Shown: positions 37,134 to 46,542, counted from the first letter of the stretch. The stretch is DNA of 64,000 nucleotides from Rhodobiaceae bacterium (GCA_020637855.1 JACKJR010000008.1:1-64000); one strand, 5' to 3'. A program made the numbers and translations. Notes: a model not told the origin generated them from the sequence alone.

Positions 37134-37154
37134 AGGTTTTTGCCTGACCTAGCG

Positions 37155-38360
37155 TCAAGTGATCGCCTGCATGCGAAGGACCTTACAGGGCATTCCGGAC
37201 GAGGCGGCAGGCGCATGGGGAGGGCGGACGATCAGCGCATCCGATTGCCCCAGTGTTGCGAGCATGGAGCTGTCCTGGCGTGAGAAAGGCGTGGCGACGA
37301 GCTTGCCGTTTTCTCTTGCAAGCGTTGCACGCAGATAATCCTGGCGCTGGTCGTTTGCGGGCAAGTCCGCGCCAAGTATGGCGTCTTCGTATGTTTCGGC
37401 GGCGTCGAGACCGAGCAGGGCACGCACCAGGGGAACCAGAAATACCCGTGCGCACACCAGAGCGGATACCGGATTGCCGGGCAGGCCTATGAAGATCTTG
37501 CCCCCGCAGCGGCCGAACATCAGCGGCTTGCCGGGCCGCATGGCGATTTTCCAGAAGCCGATTTCAACACCCAGGGATGTCAGGACGTCCTGAACGTAGT
37601 CATGATCGCCGACGGATGCGCCACCCGTGGTGACCAATACGTCAGCACCGCCATCCATGGCGATGCGCAGTTTGGCCGCGATGGCGTCGGGGTCATCAGG
37701 CGCAATGCCCAGATCAACCGAAGCTCCTCCCTGCGCACGCAGCAGGGCGGCTACGCCGAAATTATTGGATGCGATGATCTGGTCAGGCCCGATCTTTTCA
37801 CCGGGAAGCACGAGTTCATCGCCGGTCGATAGAACCGCAAAGACCGGCTTCCTGCGCACGGGAAGCTGCGAATACCCCATGGCAGCGGCCAGCGCGATGC
37901 GGACAGAGCTCAGGATTTCAGCTTCCCGCAGAAGCTCGTCGCCCTGGGTGAAGTCCAGTCCCAGCGGGCGCACGAACCGTCCGGTTTCGGTCGCCGGCAT
38001 GGTGATCAGATCACCGTCAACCCCGACATTCTCCTGAATGACGATGGTGTCGGCGCCGGCGGGCAGCGGGGCGCCCGTGAAGATGCGAACGGTCTCGCCC
38101 GGCTTGAGTTCTCCTTCAAACCGGTGGCCTGCGGCCGATTGTCCGATGAGATTCAGCGTTGCCGCTTCGGCCACGTCGGCGCCACGGACCGCGTAACCAT
38201 CCATGGCCGAGGTCGCCCAGGGAGGTTGGGTCCGGGTTGCCGCGAGGGGCTCGGCCAATACCCGTCCGTCAGCCTGAGCGACGGGGACGGATTCCGTCTC
38301 CGTGGGACGAATTCCCTCCAGAATGCGTTGCAGCGCATCTTCGACCGCAAGCAAGCTCAT
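37155..38360 (-). CDS. moeA: Molybdopterin molybdenumtransferase
   Basis: A 401-residue enzyme that inserts molybdate into adenylylated molybdopterin. Motifs include PPWATSAMDGYAVRG, RIFTGAPLPAGADTIV, AVLSTGDELV, DVLVTTGGASVGDHDYV and PGKPLMFGRCGGKIFIGLPGNPVSALV. The ATG at 38360 overlaps the moaC stop by 4 bases (ATGA). The longer open frame upstream is a shadow inside moaC. It belongs to the ppiD-trpEGDC-moaC-moeA order. Confidence 0.97.
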   Translation of the reverse strand: MSLLAVEDALQRILEGIRPTETESVPVAQADGRVLAEPLAATRTQPPWATSAMDGYAVRGADVAEAATLNLIGQSAAGHRFEGELKPGETVRIFTGAPLPAGADTIVIQENVGVDGDLITMPATETGRFVRPLGLDFTQGDELLREAEILSSVRIALAAAMGYSQLPVRRKPVFAVLSTGDELVLPGEKIGPDQIIASNNFGVAALLRAQGGASVDLGIAPDDPDAIAAKLRIAMDGGADVLVTTGGASVGDHDYVQDVLTSLGVEIGFWKIAMRPGKPLMFGRCGGKIFIGLPGNPVSALVCARVFLVPLVRALLGLDAAETYEDAILGADLPANDQRQDYLRATLARENGKLVATPFSRQDSSMLATLGQSDALIVRPPHAPAASSGMPCKVLRMQAIT

Positions 38361-38854
38361 GAAGCATCTTTGTCCGCGCGGTAATCGCCGGATTTGCCGC
38401 CGGACTTCTCGAGCAACCGGATTCCGGAAATGGTCATGCCGCGGTCCACCGCCTTGACCATGTCGTAGATCGTCAGGCAGGCGACGGAGGCTGCCGTCAG
38501 CGCTTCCATCTCGACGCCGGTCTGGCCGGTGAGCTTGGCCATGGCGGTGACGCGGATGCTGCTTGTTGCGGAATCCGGCTCCATGTCGACGGAAACCTTG
38601 GACAGCATCAGCGGGTGGCAAAGGGGGATCAGTTCATGCGTCTTCTTTGCCGCCATGATGCCTGCAACGCGGGCGACCGCCAGCACGTCGCCCTTTTTCG
38701 CTTCGCCGGAGAGGACAAGCTCCAGTGTTTCCGGCTTCATGGTGATGATGCCCTCAGCGACAGCCACGCGTTCGGTTGCGGCCTTGTTGCCGACATCAAC
38801 CATCTGCGCCTTGCCGGAGGCATCGACATGGGTGAGGGTCCTGGCCGCAGACAC
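38357..38854 (-). CDS. moaC: Cyclic pyranopterin monophosphate synthase
   Basis: A 165-residue second-step enzyme of molybdenum cofactor synthesis. Hallmarks are LTHVDASGKAQMVDVGNK at the N-terminus, ARVAGIMAAKKTHELIPLCHPLMLSKV, and the C-terminal TGVEMEALTAASVACLTIYDMVKAVDRGM. It lies 5 bases after trpC, and moeA follows with a 4-base overlap. Confidence 0.97.
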   Translation of the reverse strand: MSAARTLTHVDASGKAQMVDVGNKAATERVAVAEGIITMKPETLELVLSGEAKKGDVLAVARVAGIMAAKKTHELIPLCHPLMLSKVSVDMEPDSATSSIRVTAMAKLTGQTGVEMEALTAASVACLTIYDMVKAVDRGMTISGIRLLEKSGGKSGDYRADKDAS

Positions 38855-38859
38855 GGGAC

Positions 38860-39681
38860 TTATCCGGCAGCGCGGGCGTGGCCGCTGGTGTCGTGGCCGA
38901 GCAGGGTCCGCGTCGCGAGTGCGACGTCGGACTGGCGCATCAGGCTTTCGCCGACCAGCAGGGCGTTGATGCCGATCGCCGCGAGGCGTTCGACGTCGTC
39001 GCAGGTGAAGATGCCGCTTTCGCCGATCAGCAGCCGGTCCCTGGGAACGAAGGGCGCCAGCCGCTCGCTGGTTTCCAGGGTCGTTTCGAACGTGCGCAGG
39101 TTACGGTTGTTGATGCCGATCAGCGGCGATGAAAGCTCCAGCGCGCGCTCAAGTTCCAGTTCGTCGTGCACTTCGACGAGGACCGACATGTTCCAGCGAA
39201 AGGCTTCCGCCTCCAGCATCTTCGCGGTTTCGTCGTCGACGCCGGCCATGATGATCAGGATGCAGTCGGCATTCATCGCGCGCGCTTCGGCGACCTGATA
39301 GGCCTCGTACATGAAGTCCTTGCGCAGAACCGGCAGACTACAGGCCTCGCGCGCGGCGCCCAGGAATTCCGGCGCACCCTGGAAGGACGGGGTGTCGGTC
39401 AGCACGGACAGGCAGGCGGCACCGCCTTCGGCATAGGCACGGGCAAGGGCAGGGGGATCGAAATCGGCCCTGATCAGTCCCCTCGACGGGCTGGCTTTCT
39501 TGATCTCGGCAATTAAGGCCGTGTTGCCGTCAGCGATGGTTCTTGCAAGTGCGCCGGCGAAGTCACGTACAGGCGATGCCGCGCGGGCGGCTTCTTCGAC
39601 CACTGCGAGCGGACGCGCGGCCTTGGCGGCGGCGATTTCCTCGCGCTTGTAGGCTTCGATCTTGCGCAGGATGTCAGCCAT
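38860..39681 (-). CDS. trpC: Indole-3-glycerol-phosphate synthase
   Basis: A 273-residue TIM-barrel enzyme of tryptophan synthesis. Motifs are IAEIKKASPSRGLI with the catalytic Lys, VLRKDFMYEAYQVAEARAMNADCIL, IGINNRNLRTFE and IGESGIFTCDDV. Its start overlaps the trpD stop by 8 bases. It is a stand-alone trpC without a fused trpF domain. Confidence 0.97.
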   Translation of the reverse strand: MADILRKIEAYKREEIAAAKAARPLAVVEEAARAASPVRDFAGALARTIADGNTALIAEIKKASPSRGLIRADFDPPALARAYAEGGAACLSVLTDTPSFQGAPEFLGAAREACSLPVLRKDFMYEAYQVAEARAMNADCILIIMAGVDDETAKMLEAEAFRWNMSVLVEVHDELELERALELSSPLIGINNRNLRTFETTLETSERLAPFVPRDRLLIGESGIFTCDDVERLAAIGINALLVGESLMRQSDVALATRTLLGHDTSGHARAAG

Positions 39682-40687
39682 TGGTGACTTCGACCAGTTT
39701 CGTCAGCCGCTCCATGGCAGCCCCGCAATCGATGGCCTCGGCGGCCAGATTGACACCTTCGGCGAGATCCTTTGCCTTTCCGGCCACGACAAGCGCAGCA
39801 CCTGCGTTCATCAAAACAATGTCGCGATAGGGACCGCGGTCACTGTTCAGCACACCGCGCAGCGCAGCGGCATTGTGCTCGGCATCGGCGCCCTTCAGGT
39901 AGGCCGGGTCCGCAATCGAGATGTCGACGCTTTGCGGGTCGATCTCGAAGGCCGTGACCTTGCCGTCTTCGAGCGAGGCGACATGGGTCGGGCCGGTCGT
40001 GGTGATTTCATCGAGGCCGTCAGAGCCATGTACCACCCATGCGCGTTCCATGCCGAGCTGTTTCAGCACATGCGCAACAGGCTCGACCCAGTCGCGCGAG
40101 AAGACGCCGACCAGCGCCCGCTTCACGCTTGCCGGGTTCGAGAGGGGCCCGAGCAGGTTGAAGATCGTGCGGGTGCCGAGTTCAACGCGCGTGGGGCCGA
40201 CATGTTTCATCGCCGCATGATGCATCGGGGCGAACATGAAGCCGAGGCCGGCTTCGCGGATCGCTTCGGCGATCTTGTCGGGGCCAAGTTCGATATTGAC
40301 CCCCAAGGCGGCGAGCACATCGGCGGCGCCAGACTTCGAAGACAGCGCGCGATTGCCATGCTTGGCAACGGGAACGCCGGTTGCCGCGACGACGAAGGCT
40401 GTAGCCGTGGAGATGTTGTAGGTCCCGCTGCCGTCACCGCCGGTGCCGACAACATCCATTGCGTCATCGGGGGCTTCGACGCGCAACATCTTGGAACGCA
40501 TGGTTTCAGCAGCCCCGGTGATCTCGTCAACGGTCTCGCCACGAACGCGCAGCGCCATCAGGAAGCCGCCGATCTGGCTCGGTGTGGCTTCGCCCGTCAT
40601 CATGATCTCGAACGCCGTGCGCGCGTCTTCGATCGACAGGCTGTCACCCGTCGCAACCTTGGCAATCATGTCCTTCATGGTCGTCAT
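39674..40687 (-). CDS. trpD: Anthranilate phosphoribosyltransferase
   Basis: A 337-residue enzyme transferring phosphoribose to anthranilate. Visible motifs are VGTGGDGSGTYNISTATAFVVAATGVPVAKHGNRALSSKSGAAD-type substrate loops (about residues 80-123), FMFAPMHHAAMKHVGPTR and LGPLSNPA. The ATG at 40687 matches the family N-terminus, and the upstream 29-codon extension is not conserved. trpG lies 55 bases upstream. Confidence 0.97.
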   Translation of the reverse strand: MTTMKDMIAKVATGDSLSIEDARTAFEIMMTGEATPSQIGGFLMALRVRGETVDEITGAAETMRSKMLRVEAPDDAMDVVGTGGDGSGTYNISTATAFVVAATGVPVAKHGNRALSSKSGAADVLAALGVNIELGPDKIAEAIREAGLGFMFAPMHHAAMKHVGPTRVELGTRTIFNLLGPLSNPASVKRALVGVFSRDWVEPVAHVLKQLGMERAWVVHGSDGLDEITTTGPTHVASLEDGKVTAFEIDPQSVDISIADPAYLKGADAEHNAAALRGVLNSDRGPYRDIVLMNAGAALVVAGKAKDLAEGVNLAAEAIDCGAAMERLTKLVEVTNG

Positions 40688-40742
40688 AGTGTCTCGATAA
40701 CCGTTTGCGGCGCGCTTGGCCAGAATGTTGCTCCTGAGAGGC

Positions 40743-41333
40743 TCAGGCGGGAACGCGTTTATGCGCCTCGACAATGTCGAGGAAGTTGCGGATCAGGCGG
40801 TGACCGTGTTCCGAGGCGATGCTTTCGGGGTGAAACTGGACACCGTGAACGGGGTGTTCGGCGTGGCGCAGTCCCATGATCGTGCCATCGTCGGTGTGCG
40901 CGTTCGGGCTCAAGCTGTTCGGCAGGCTCGCCGGATCAACCGTGAGCGAGTGATAGCGCGTTGCCGTAAAGCGGTCGGGAAGACCGGCGAATACGCCGGT
41001 ACCGTCATTGGAGATGACGCTGGTCTTGCCATGAAACAGCGCGCCGGCACGCACCACCTTGCCGCCATAGACCTGGCCAATGGTCTGATGGCCGAGGCAG
41101 ACACCGAGCAGCGGAATTTCCGGGCCGGCCTTCTCGACAAGCTCAAGACAGATACCGGCCTCGTTCGGCGTGCACGGCCCCGGCGACAGAACGATGCCGT
41201 CGGGTTGCGCGCCCATGACCTCGGAAACCGTGATCTTGTCGTTGCGATGCACCTCGACCTTGGCACCCAGTTCGCCGATGTAGTGGACCAGGTTCCAGGT
41301 GAAGCTGTCATAGTTGTCGATGAGGATGATCAT
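40743..41333 (-). CDS. trpG: Anthranilate synthase component II (glutamine amidotransferase)
   Basis: A 196-residue class I glutamine amidotransferase that feeds ammonia to TrpE. The nucleophile is Cys79 (LLGVCLGHQTIGQVYGG), with the His-Glu pair in GVQFHPESI. The N-terminal IILIDNYDSFTWNLVHYIGE is typical. It is separate from trpE here, unlike the trpE(G) fusion of many Rhizobiaceae. It lies 18 bases after trpE. It could also serve folate synthesis, as is known for TrpG/PabA. Confidence 0.96.
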   Translation of the reverse strand: MIILIDNYDSFTWNLVHYIGELGAKVEVHRNDKITVSEVMGAQPDGIVLSPGPCTPNEAGICLELVEKAGPEIPLLGVCLGHQTIGQVYGGKVVRAGALFHGKTSVISNDGTGVFAGLPDRFTATRYHSLTVDPASLPNSLSPNAHTDDGTIMGLRHAEHPVHGVQFHPESIASEHGHRLIRNFLDIVEAHKRVPA

Positions 41334-41351
41334 CGCTGTTTCGTATCCCGC

Positions 41352-42872
41352 CTACTGTCCCCGGCCCGCGCTCGATGCAAAGCGTACCGCTTCTTCGGCC
41401 GCGCGGAAAAGGGCCTTGGCCTTGTTGACGCATTCGGCCTGCTCGGATTCAGGCACGGAATCCGCGACGATCCCGGCGCCGGCCTGCACATACATCTTGC
41501 CATCGCGCACAATCGAGGTGCGCAGGATGATGCAGGTATCCATCTCGCCATCGGCGGAAAAATAGCCGATCGCGCCGGCATAGATGCCGCGCTTGTCCTT
41601 TTCCAGTTCGTCGATGATCTCCATGGCGCGGACTTTCGGCGCCCCCGAAACCGTGCCTGCGGGAAAGCCCGCGACAAGTGCGTCGATCGCGTCGCGGCTG
41701 TCATCGAGTGCACCTTCGACGTTGGAGACGATGTGCATCACCTGACTGTAGTATTCGAGGAAGAACCGGTCAGTGACATTGACCGTGCCGATCTTCGATA
41801 CGCGGCCGACATCGTTGCGGCCAAGATCGAGGAGCATCAGATGCTCGGCAAGCTCTTTGGGATCTGCCAGCAGTTCCTCCGCCAACCGGCGATCCTCGGC
41901 ATGGGTTGCGCCACGCGGCCGTGTTCCGGCGATCGGGCGGATCGTGACCTTGCCGGCACGCACGCGCACGAGGATTTCCGGGCTGGACCCGACAACCGCG
42001 AAGTCGTCGAAGTCGAGGAAATAGAGGAAGGGAGCAGGATTTACGCGCCTGAGCGCGCGATAGAGCGCGAAGGGCGGCAACGAGAAGGGGGCTTCGAAAC
42101 GCTGGCTCAGAACCACCTGGAAGATATCGCCGGCGCCGATGTAGTCCTTCGCTTTTGCGACCATCTCCATGTATTCGGCGGGCGTGGTGTTGGAAACAGG
42201 CTCGCCTGTGTTTGCTGTGACGTCTTCTTCGGTGACGGCGGATTTGTCGAGGGGGGTGTCGAGCCCGTCCACGACTGAATTGAGCCTGTCAATGGCGCGC
42301 GAGTATGCGGCGTTGGCGCTGACGCCGTCTTTCTTGCGGACCGGCGTGACAACGGTGATTTCGTCACGAACGGCATCGAAGATGACCACGATGGTCGGCC
42401 GCACGAGGATGGCATCCGGTGTGCCGAGCCGGTCGGGGTTGGTCGCGGGCAAGTCTTCCATCAGGCGCACGGTGTCATAGCCGAGATAGCCGAAGATGCC
42501 GGCTGCCATGGGCGGCAGGCTCTCCGGCAGGTCGATGCGGCTTTGTGCGATCAGCGTACGCAGGGCTGACAGTGTCGGTTCGCCGCAAGACTTGAAGGTA
42601 TCGGGATCGGTGAGTGCCTGATCGTTGATTTGCGCATCATTGCCGTTGGCACGGAACACGAGGTCAGGGCTCAGCCCGATGATCGAATAGCGCCCTCGCA
42701 CCGCGCCGCCTTCAACCGATTCCAGCAGAAAACATTTTTCGCGTCCTGCCGACAGTTTGAGCATGGCGGAAACCGGCGTTTCCAGATCCGCGACGAGCCG
42801 GGTCCACACGACCTGCGGGGTGCCGTCGTCATAGGCGGCCTGGAAGCCGGGGAAGGAGGGTTCGATATTCAT
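41352..42872 (-). CDS. trpE: Anthranilate synthase component I
   Basis: A 506-residue chorismate-using subunit. The tryptophan feedback-inhibition motif LLES-x10-S is intact (CFLLESVEGGAVRGRYS), so the enzyme should be allosterically controlled by Trp. The catalytic domain has SQRFEAPFS, GTRPRGATHAEDR, LGRNDVGRVSKIG and GAPKVRAMEIIDELE. It starts 14 bases after the ppiD stop, so no separate leader-peptide attenuator fits between the genes. Control at the ppiD promoter or by feedback is more likely. Confidence 0.97.
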   Translation of the reverse strand: MNIEPSFPGFQAAYDDGTPQVVWTRLVADLETPVSAMLKLSAGREKCFLLESVEGGAVRGRYSIIGLSPDLVFRANGNDAQINDQALTDPDTFKSCGEPTLSALRTLIAQSRIDLPESLPPMAAGIFGYLGYDTVRLMEDLPATNPDRLGTPDAILVRPTIVVIFDAVRDEITVVTPVRKKDGVSANAAYSRAIDRLNSVVDGLDTPLDKSAVTEEDVTANTGEPVSNTTPAEYMEMVAKAKDYIGAGDIFQVVLSQRFEAPFSLPPFALYRALRRVNPAPFLYFLDFDDFAVVGSSPEILVRVRAGKVTIRPIAGTRPRGATHAEDRRLAEELLADPKELAEHLMLLDLGRNDVGRVSKIGTVNVTDRFFLEYYSQVMHIVSNVEGALDDSRDAIDALVAGFPAGTVSGAPKVRAMEIIDELEKDKRGIYAGAIGYFSADGEMDTCIILRTSIVRDGKMYVQAGAGIVADSVPESEQAECVNKAKALFRAAEEAVRFASSAGRGQ

Positions 42873-42886
42873 CGCGACGCAGCCGG

Positions 42887-44782
42887 TCAGTTCGCCGTCT
42901 CGCCGAGCACCTGCTTGAGGAGTTCGGGATTGACCTCGACGCCGAATTCCGTGCGCAAGCCGCCAACGTATTGCGCCAGGATGTCGTTGCTGCGGGCAAG
43001 AGACAGACGCTCGACGATTGCCTTGGTCGCATCGGAATTCTGATCGGTGGAGGGAACCTCGGAGCCGACCATCACGATCACGATCCGGTCCTCACCATTT
43101 TCGGTGGCCGTTTGCGCCGCCATGCCTTCAGCCAGCAGGAACAGACGCTGGATGGCGGCTGAACCTGCCGGACCGCTGGTGTCAGTCCGCTTCAATCCCT
43201 TGGCGGTGGTAACCGAGCGGCCATATTTCGCCGCAACGGCCGTAACCGGCTCGCCGCCATTGATTGCCTCGACGGCTTCGGTTGCAGTCTTCTGAAGCTG
43301 CCCGCTTTCCTGTTCCTGCTTCCAGGCGGTGATAACCTGGTCCTTGACCTCATCAAGCGTGCGTTCGCGGGCAGGGATGATGTCGGTCACGTCGTACCAG
43401 ATGAACTGGGTTCCTCGTAGCTGCAGCGGGTCGTTCTCAAGGCCGACATCGCTCTGGAAAGCTTCGCGTACAAGCTCGTTGGCGGCGGGCAGGTCCTTGA
43501 CCGGATTTCCGTCAGGTCCCTTGCCCTGGGAATCGACCGCATCGACGACGATCAGCTTCAGTTTCTTGGCCGTGGCAATCTCGGTAAGCGTTTGTCCGGC
43601 GGCGCGCGCATCCTCGATCTCGTCATGCAGATCCAGTACCGAGGCTTCGGCCTGTACCAGTTTCAATGCCTGGATGATTTCGTCGCGCGCTTCCTCGAAG
43701 CTGCGTTCCGTGCCGGGCTGGATATCGGTCACGATGGCGAGGACGAAGCCGAACTGCCCTTCGATCACGTCGCTCACCGTATCTTTCTCAAGGGCGAATG
43801 CAGCATCCGCGACGCGTGAATCGACGATGTCGTTCTTTGTGACCGTGCCGAGATCGGCCTCGCCGGGTTTTAGGCCGCGGGCTGCGGCGATGTCGTCAAA
43901 GCTCTTGCCCGCACGTATGTCGGCCAGTGCCGTCTCGGCCTCGGCCTTGTCGGCGAAGACGATCTGCTTCACGGACCGGCGTTCCGGGGTCTGGTACCGG
44001 TCGATGCGGCTTTCGTATTCCTGGCGCGCTTCGTCGTCGGTGATCTCGATGGATTCGGCAAGCGAGGCCGGATCGACGGAAATGACGGACAGTTTGCGGA
44101 ATTCAGGGGCCGCAAAGCGGGATTTGTTGGCCTCGAAGTACTTGGCCAGCGTTTCAACTTCGGGGTCGCCAACCGGGTCAAGGCTATTTGCGTCGATCAC
44201 GAAATAGTCCAGCGAACGGGTTTCGTTGGCGTAGGTATTCACCGCGCCGCGCAGCGTTTGCGAAGGAACGGAACCATCCGTCAGCGCATTTGCAATGGAT
44301 TGACGCATCATCTCGCGCCGTTTGGTCGCAACATAGCGGGCTTCGTTCAGGCCCGTGGCTCGCAGGACCTGCTCGAAATAGCTGCGATCGAATTGGCCGC
44401 CCGGAGTGTGAAACTGAGGATCATCCGTGATGGCATTGGCGACGGCCTCGTTCGACATGTGAAGACCCAGCGCGCGCGCCTTTTCGTCAAGCGAGGCTTG
44501 TGAGATCAGACGCCCCAGAACCTGCCCATCGATACCCAGGGCACGCGCTTCGGGCAGCGTCAGTGGACGGCCGAGCTGGCGGCCGTATTGCTGCATGTCG
44601 GTTTGCAACTCATAGCGGAACTGTTCGCCGGAGATTTCCGTCTTGCCGATCGTGACAAGCGTGTCGCCGCGATAGCCGCGAAAGATGTCAGCGATACCCC
44701 AGACGGCGAAACTCGCAACAAGCAGTACCATAAACAGCTTGGCCACCCAGGTGCCGGCTCCGCGGCGCAATGCGTCCAACAT
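42887..44782 (-). CDS. ppiD: PpiD-type periplasmic peptidyl-prolyl isomerase
   Basis: A 631-residue membrane-anchored foldase. An N-terminal membrane helix (about 14-33, WVAKLFMVLLVASFAVWGI) is followed by a SurA-N-like chaperone domain. A parvulin domain comes next (about 265-360, SVKQIVFADKAEAETALADIRAGKSFDD ... ADLGTVTKNDI ... FALEKDTVSDVIEGQFGFVLAIV). A second chaperone-like region completes the protein. It assists folding of proteins leaving the Sec translocon in the family. It is the first gene of the operon that continues with trpE. Confidence 0.92.
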   Translation of the reverse strand: MLDALRRGAGTWVAKLFMVLLVASFAVWGIADIFRGYRGDTLVTIGKTEISGEQFRYELQTDMQQYGRQLGRPLTLPEARALGIDGQVLGRLISQASLDEKARALGLHMSNEAVANAITDDPQFHTPGGQFDRSYFEQVLRATGLNEARYVATKRREMMRQSIANALTDGSVPSQTLRGAVNTYANETRSLDYFVIDANSLDPVGDPEVETLAKYFEANKSRFAAPEFRKLSVISVDPASLAESIEITDDEARQEYESRIDRYQTPERRSVKQIVFADKAEAETALADIRAGKSFDDIAAARGLKPGEADLGTVTKNDIVDSRVADAAFALEKDTVSDVIEGQFGFVLAIVTDIQPGTERSFEEARDEIIQALKLVQAEASVLDLHDEIEDARAAGQTLTEIATAKKLKLIVVDAVDSQGKGPDGNPVKDLPAANELVREAFQSDVGLENDPLQLRGTQFIWYDVTDIIPARERTLDEVKDQVITAWKQEQESGQLQKTATEAVEAINGGEPVTAVAAKYGRSVTTAKGLKRTDTSGPAGSAAIQRLFLLAEGMAAQTATENGEDRIVIVMVGSEVPSTDQNSDATKAIVERLSLARSNDILAQYVGGLRTEFGVEVNPELLKQVLGETAN

Positions 44783-45253
44783 CGAAATACGATCCTTGCG
44801 TTCAGCGTGAAACTTCGGGCTGAGTTCTACTTAGTCGCGGCAATTTTGTGACCACAGGCTGTATCAACAGTCAGGTTTCGGGCGTGGCGCGAGACGGATT
44901 TCGTATCCGAACAGGCGCGAACCGCGATGTGGTGTACACCACCATGAGCGGGCCGCAACGCATTCAGAGGCGAAATCCGCCGCGTCCTTACAGGATTTGA
45001 GGGGAAGTTGCCCATTTTGGCGTCGCAAAACCTCGAAAGGGCTTGCCCTGTCATCGGTCCTGCTCCTGAAACTGGACGATTTTCTCTCAAACCACGGTCC
45101 AAATCCTGACTGTCGATGCAGCCTAGTCGAAAGGCGGCGCATATTAGGGATGGCGCCTGCACACGACAAGGGCTTGCGGGCGCGACTTGAGCCGGATTGC
45201 CGAACCCTTGCACTCAAGGTTAAAGGTGACGTCTCATCAGCTTCAAGAGGTGC
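44783..45253. other. Divergent 471-base gap with a 14-bp palindrome
   Basis: This separates ppiD (minus) and tpiA (plus) and must hold both promoters. A perfect palindrome GTGGTGTACACCAC lies at 44929-44942. Its inner TGGTGTACACCA has the form of GntR-family operator sites, though no regulator gene is nearby. The plus strand ends in a good tpiA ribosome binding site (AAGAGG). I see no gene. The short open frames here have no recognisable protein features. Confidence 0.6.
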
Positions 45254-46006
45254 ATGAAAATGATCAAGCCGCTCGTGGCCGGAAACTGGAAAATGAACGG
45301 CCTTAGCGCCGACCTAGATGTGATCACAGCGATTGCGGAAAAGGCGGACGGGCTTTCCGGCCAGGTGGACCTGATGATCTGCCCGCCTGCGACGCTGGTC
45401 CGCAACGCGGTCTATTCATGTATCGAAACGGCGCTGATGATCGGCGGTCAGGATTGCCATCCCAAGCCTTCCGGCGCGCATACCGGCGATATTTCGGCGC
45501 AGATGCTGGTGGATGCCGGCGCGAAAGCGGTCATTCTGGGGCATTCCGAACGCCGCGCCGACCATGGTGAATCCGATGAACTTGTCCGCGCCAAGACTGA
45601 GGCCGCACTCGCGGCAGGGCTTGTCGCGATTGTCTGTGTGGGGGAATCAGAAGCCGAGCGGCGTGCCGGCAAGGCTGTGGATCGCGTCATGTCGCAACTC
45701 GCCGGTTCGCTGCCAGAGGGCTGTTCGGCTGAAACGGTCATCATTGCTTATGAGCCAGTCTGGGCGATCGGTACCGGTTTGACGCCGACGACGGACGATG
45801 TCGCGGAGATGCACGCGGCCATCAGATCGCATCTGAGCGGGCGTTTTGGGGATGAGGGGGCCGCCAAGCGCATTCTTTATGGCGGATCGGTCAAGCCGGC
45901 GAATGCTTCGGAGCTTATGTCCGTTGAGAACGTCAACGGCGCACTTGTTGGCGGGGCGAGCCTCAAAACCGCCGATTTCCTCGGTATCGCTGCGGCATAT
46001 ACCTGA
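45254..46006 (+). CDS. tpiA: Triosephosphate isomerase
   Basis: A 250-residue TIM-barrel glycolytic enzyme. Catalytic residues are visible: Asn11 and Lys13 (AGNWKMNG), His97 (ILGHSERR) and Glu167 (AYEPVWAIGTG), with loop 7 as RILYGGSVKPANA. The start has an AAGAGG binding site. The divergent ppiD neighbour and downstream secG match the usual alphaproteobacterial order. Confidence 0.98.
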   Translation: MKMIKPLVAGNWKMNGLSADLDVITAIAEKADGLSGQVDLMICPPATLVRNAVYSCIETALMIGGQDCHPKPSGAHTGDISAQMLVDAGAKAVILGHSERRADHGESDELVRAKTEAALAAGLVAIVCVGESEAERRAGKAVDRVMSQLAGSLPEGCSAETVIIAYEPVWAIGTGLTPTTDDVAEMHAAIRSHLSGRFGDEGAAKRILYGGSVKPANASELMSVENVNGALVGGASLKTADFLGIAAAYT

Positions 46007-46124
46007 TTGATCTTCGCAATTATTTTGCGCCGGACTTGACGAAGGCGGCCTGAAAGGTCAATTCAACGCGCAAAGCCTGCCTGCCCGAGCCGGGACGGGC
46101 GCAACCGAGATTCTGGTCCTAGTC

Positions 46125-46505
46125 ATGGAAACTGTCATTATCGTCATCCACCTGATGGTGGTTCTAGCGCTTGTCGGCGTGATCCTGCTGCAGAAATCCG
46201 AGGGCGGCGCGCTCGGTATGGGCGGAGGGGGCGGCAACTTTCTCTCCGGCCGCGGTACGGCCAATGTGCTGACGCGCGCGACGACGTATCTTGCCGCGGC
46301 TTTCTTTGCCACCTCGATTATCCTGACCATTCTGCACAACAACACAGGTGGGGGCTCGATCCTCGATGGTTCAGGCGCTCCGGCGGCAGCTCCGTCTGCA
46401 CCGGCGGGCGCTGCGACGACCGACGATCTGAAAAACCAGCTGACGCCGCCTGCGGGCGGTGATGGCGGCTCGGGTACAGGCCCGCAGGTGCCGATCAGCC
46501 AGTAA
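46125..46505 (+). CDS. secG: Preprotein translocase subunit SecG
   Basis: A 126-residue accessory subunit of the SecYEG channel. Two membrane helices (about 2-22 and 51-73) flank the conserved cytoplasmic loop LLQKSEGGALGMGGGGGNFLSGRGTANVLTRAT. The C-terminus is a low-complexity Ala/Pro/Gly tail, common in alphaproteobacteria. A strong terminator hairpin follows. Confidence 0.95.
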   Translation: METVIIVIHLMVVLALVGVILLQKSEGGALGMGGGGGNFLSGRGTANVLTRATTYLAAAFFATSIILTILHNNTGGGSILDGSGAPAAAPSAPAGAATTDDLKNQLTPPAGGDGGSGTGPQVPISQ

Positions 46506-46512
46506 TCGAAGC

Positions 46513-46542
46513 GAGGCGGCCGTCGGGCCGCCTCTTTCATTT
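46513..46542 (+). terminator. Rho-independent terminator after secG
   Basis: A 9-bp stem GAGGCGGCC (46513-46521) / GGCCGCCTC (46526-46534) with loop GTCG, followed by TTTCATTT. It lies 8 bases after the secG stop and should end the tpiA-secG transcript before pyrG. Confidence 0.85.

Noticed and set aside
39662..42278. Two long plus-strand open frames (405 and 520 codons) opposite trpD, trpG and trpE
   Set aside because: The minus-strand trp genes are unmistakable. The plus frames show only shadow-type composition and no motif.
44997..45257. 86-codon open frame in the ppiD-tpiA gap
   Set aside because: There is no ribosome binding site, no hydrophobic or domain pattern, and it overlaps the tpiA start signals.
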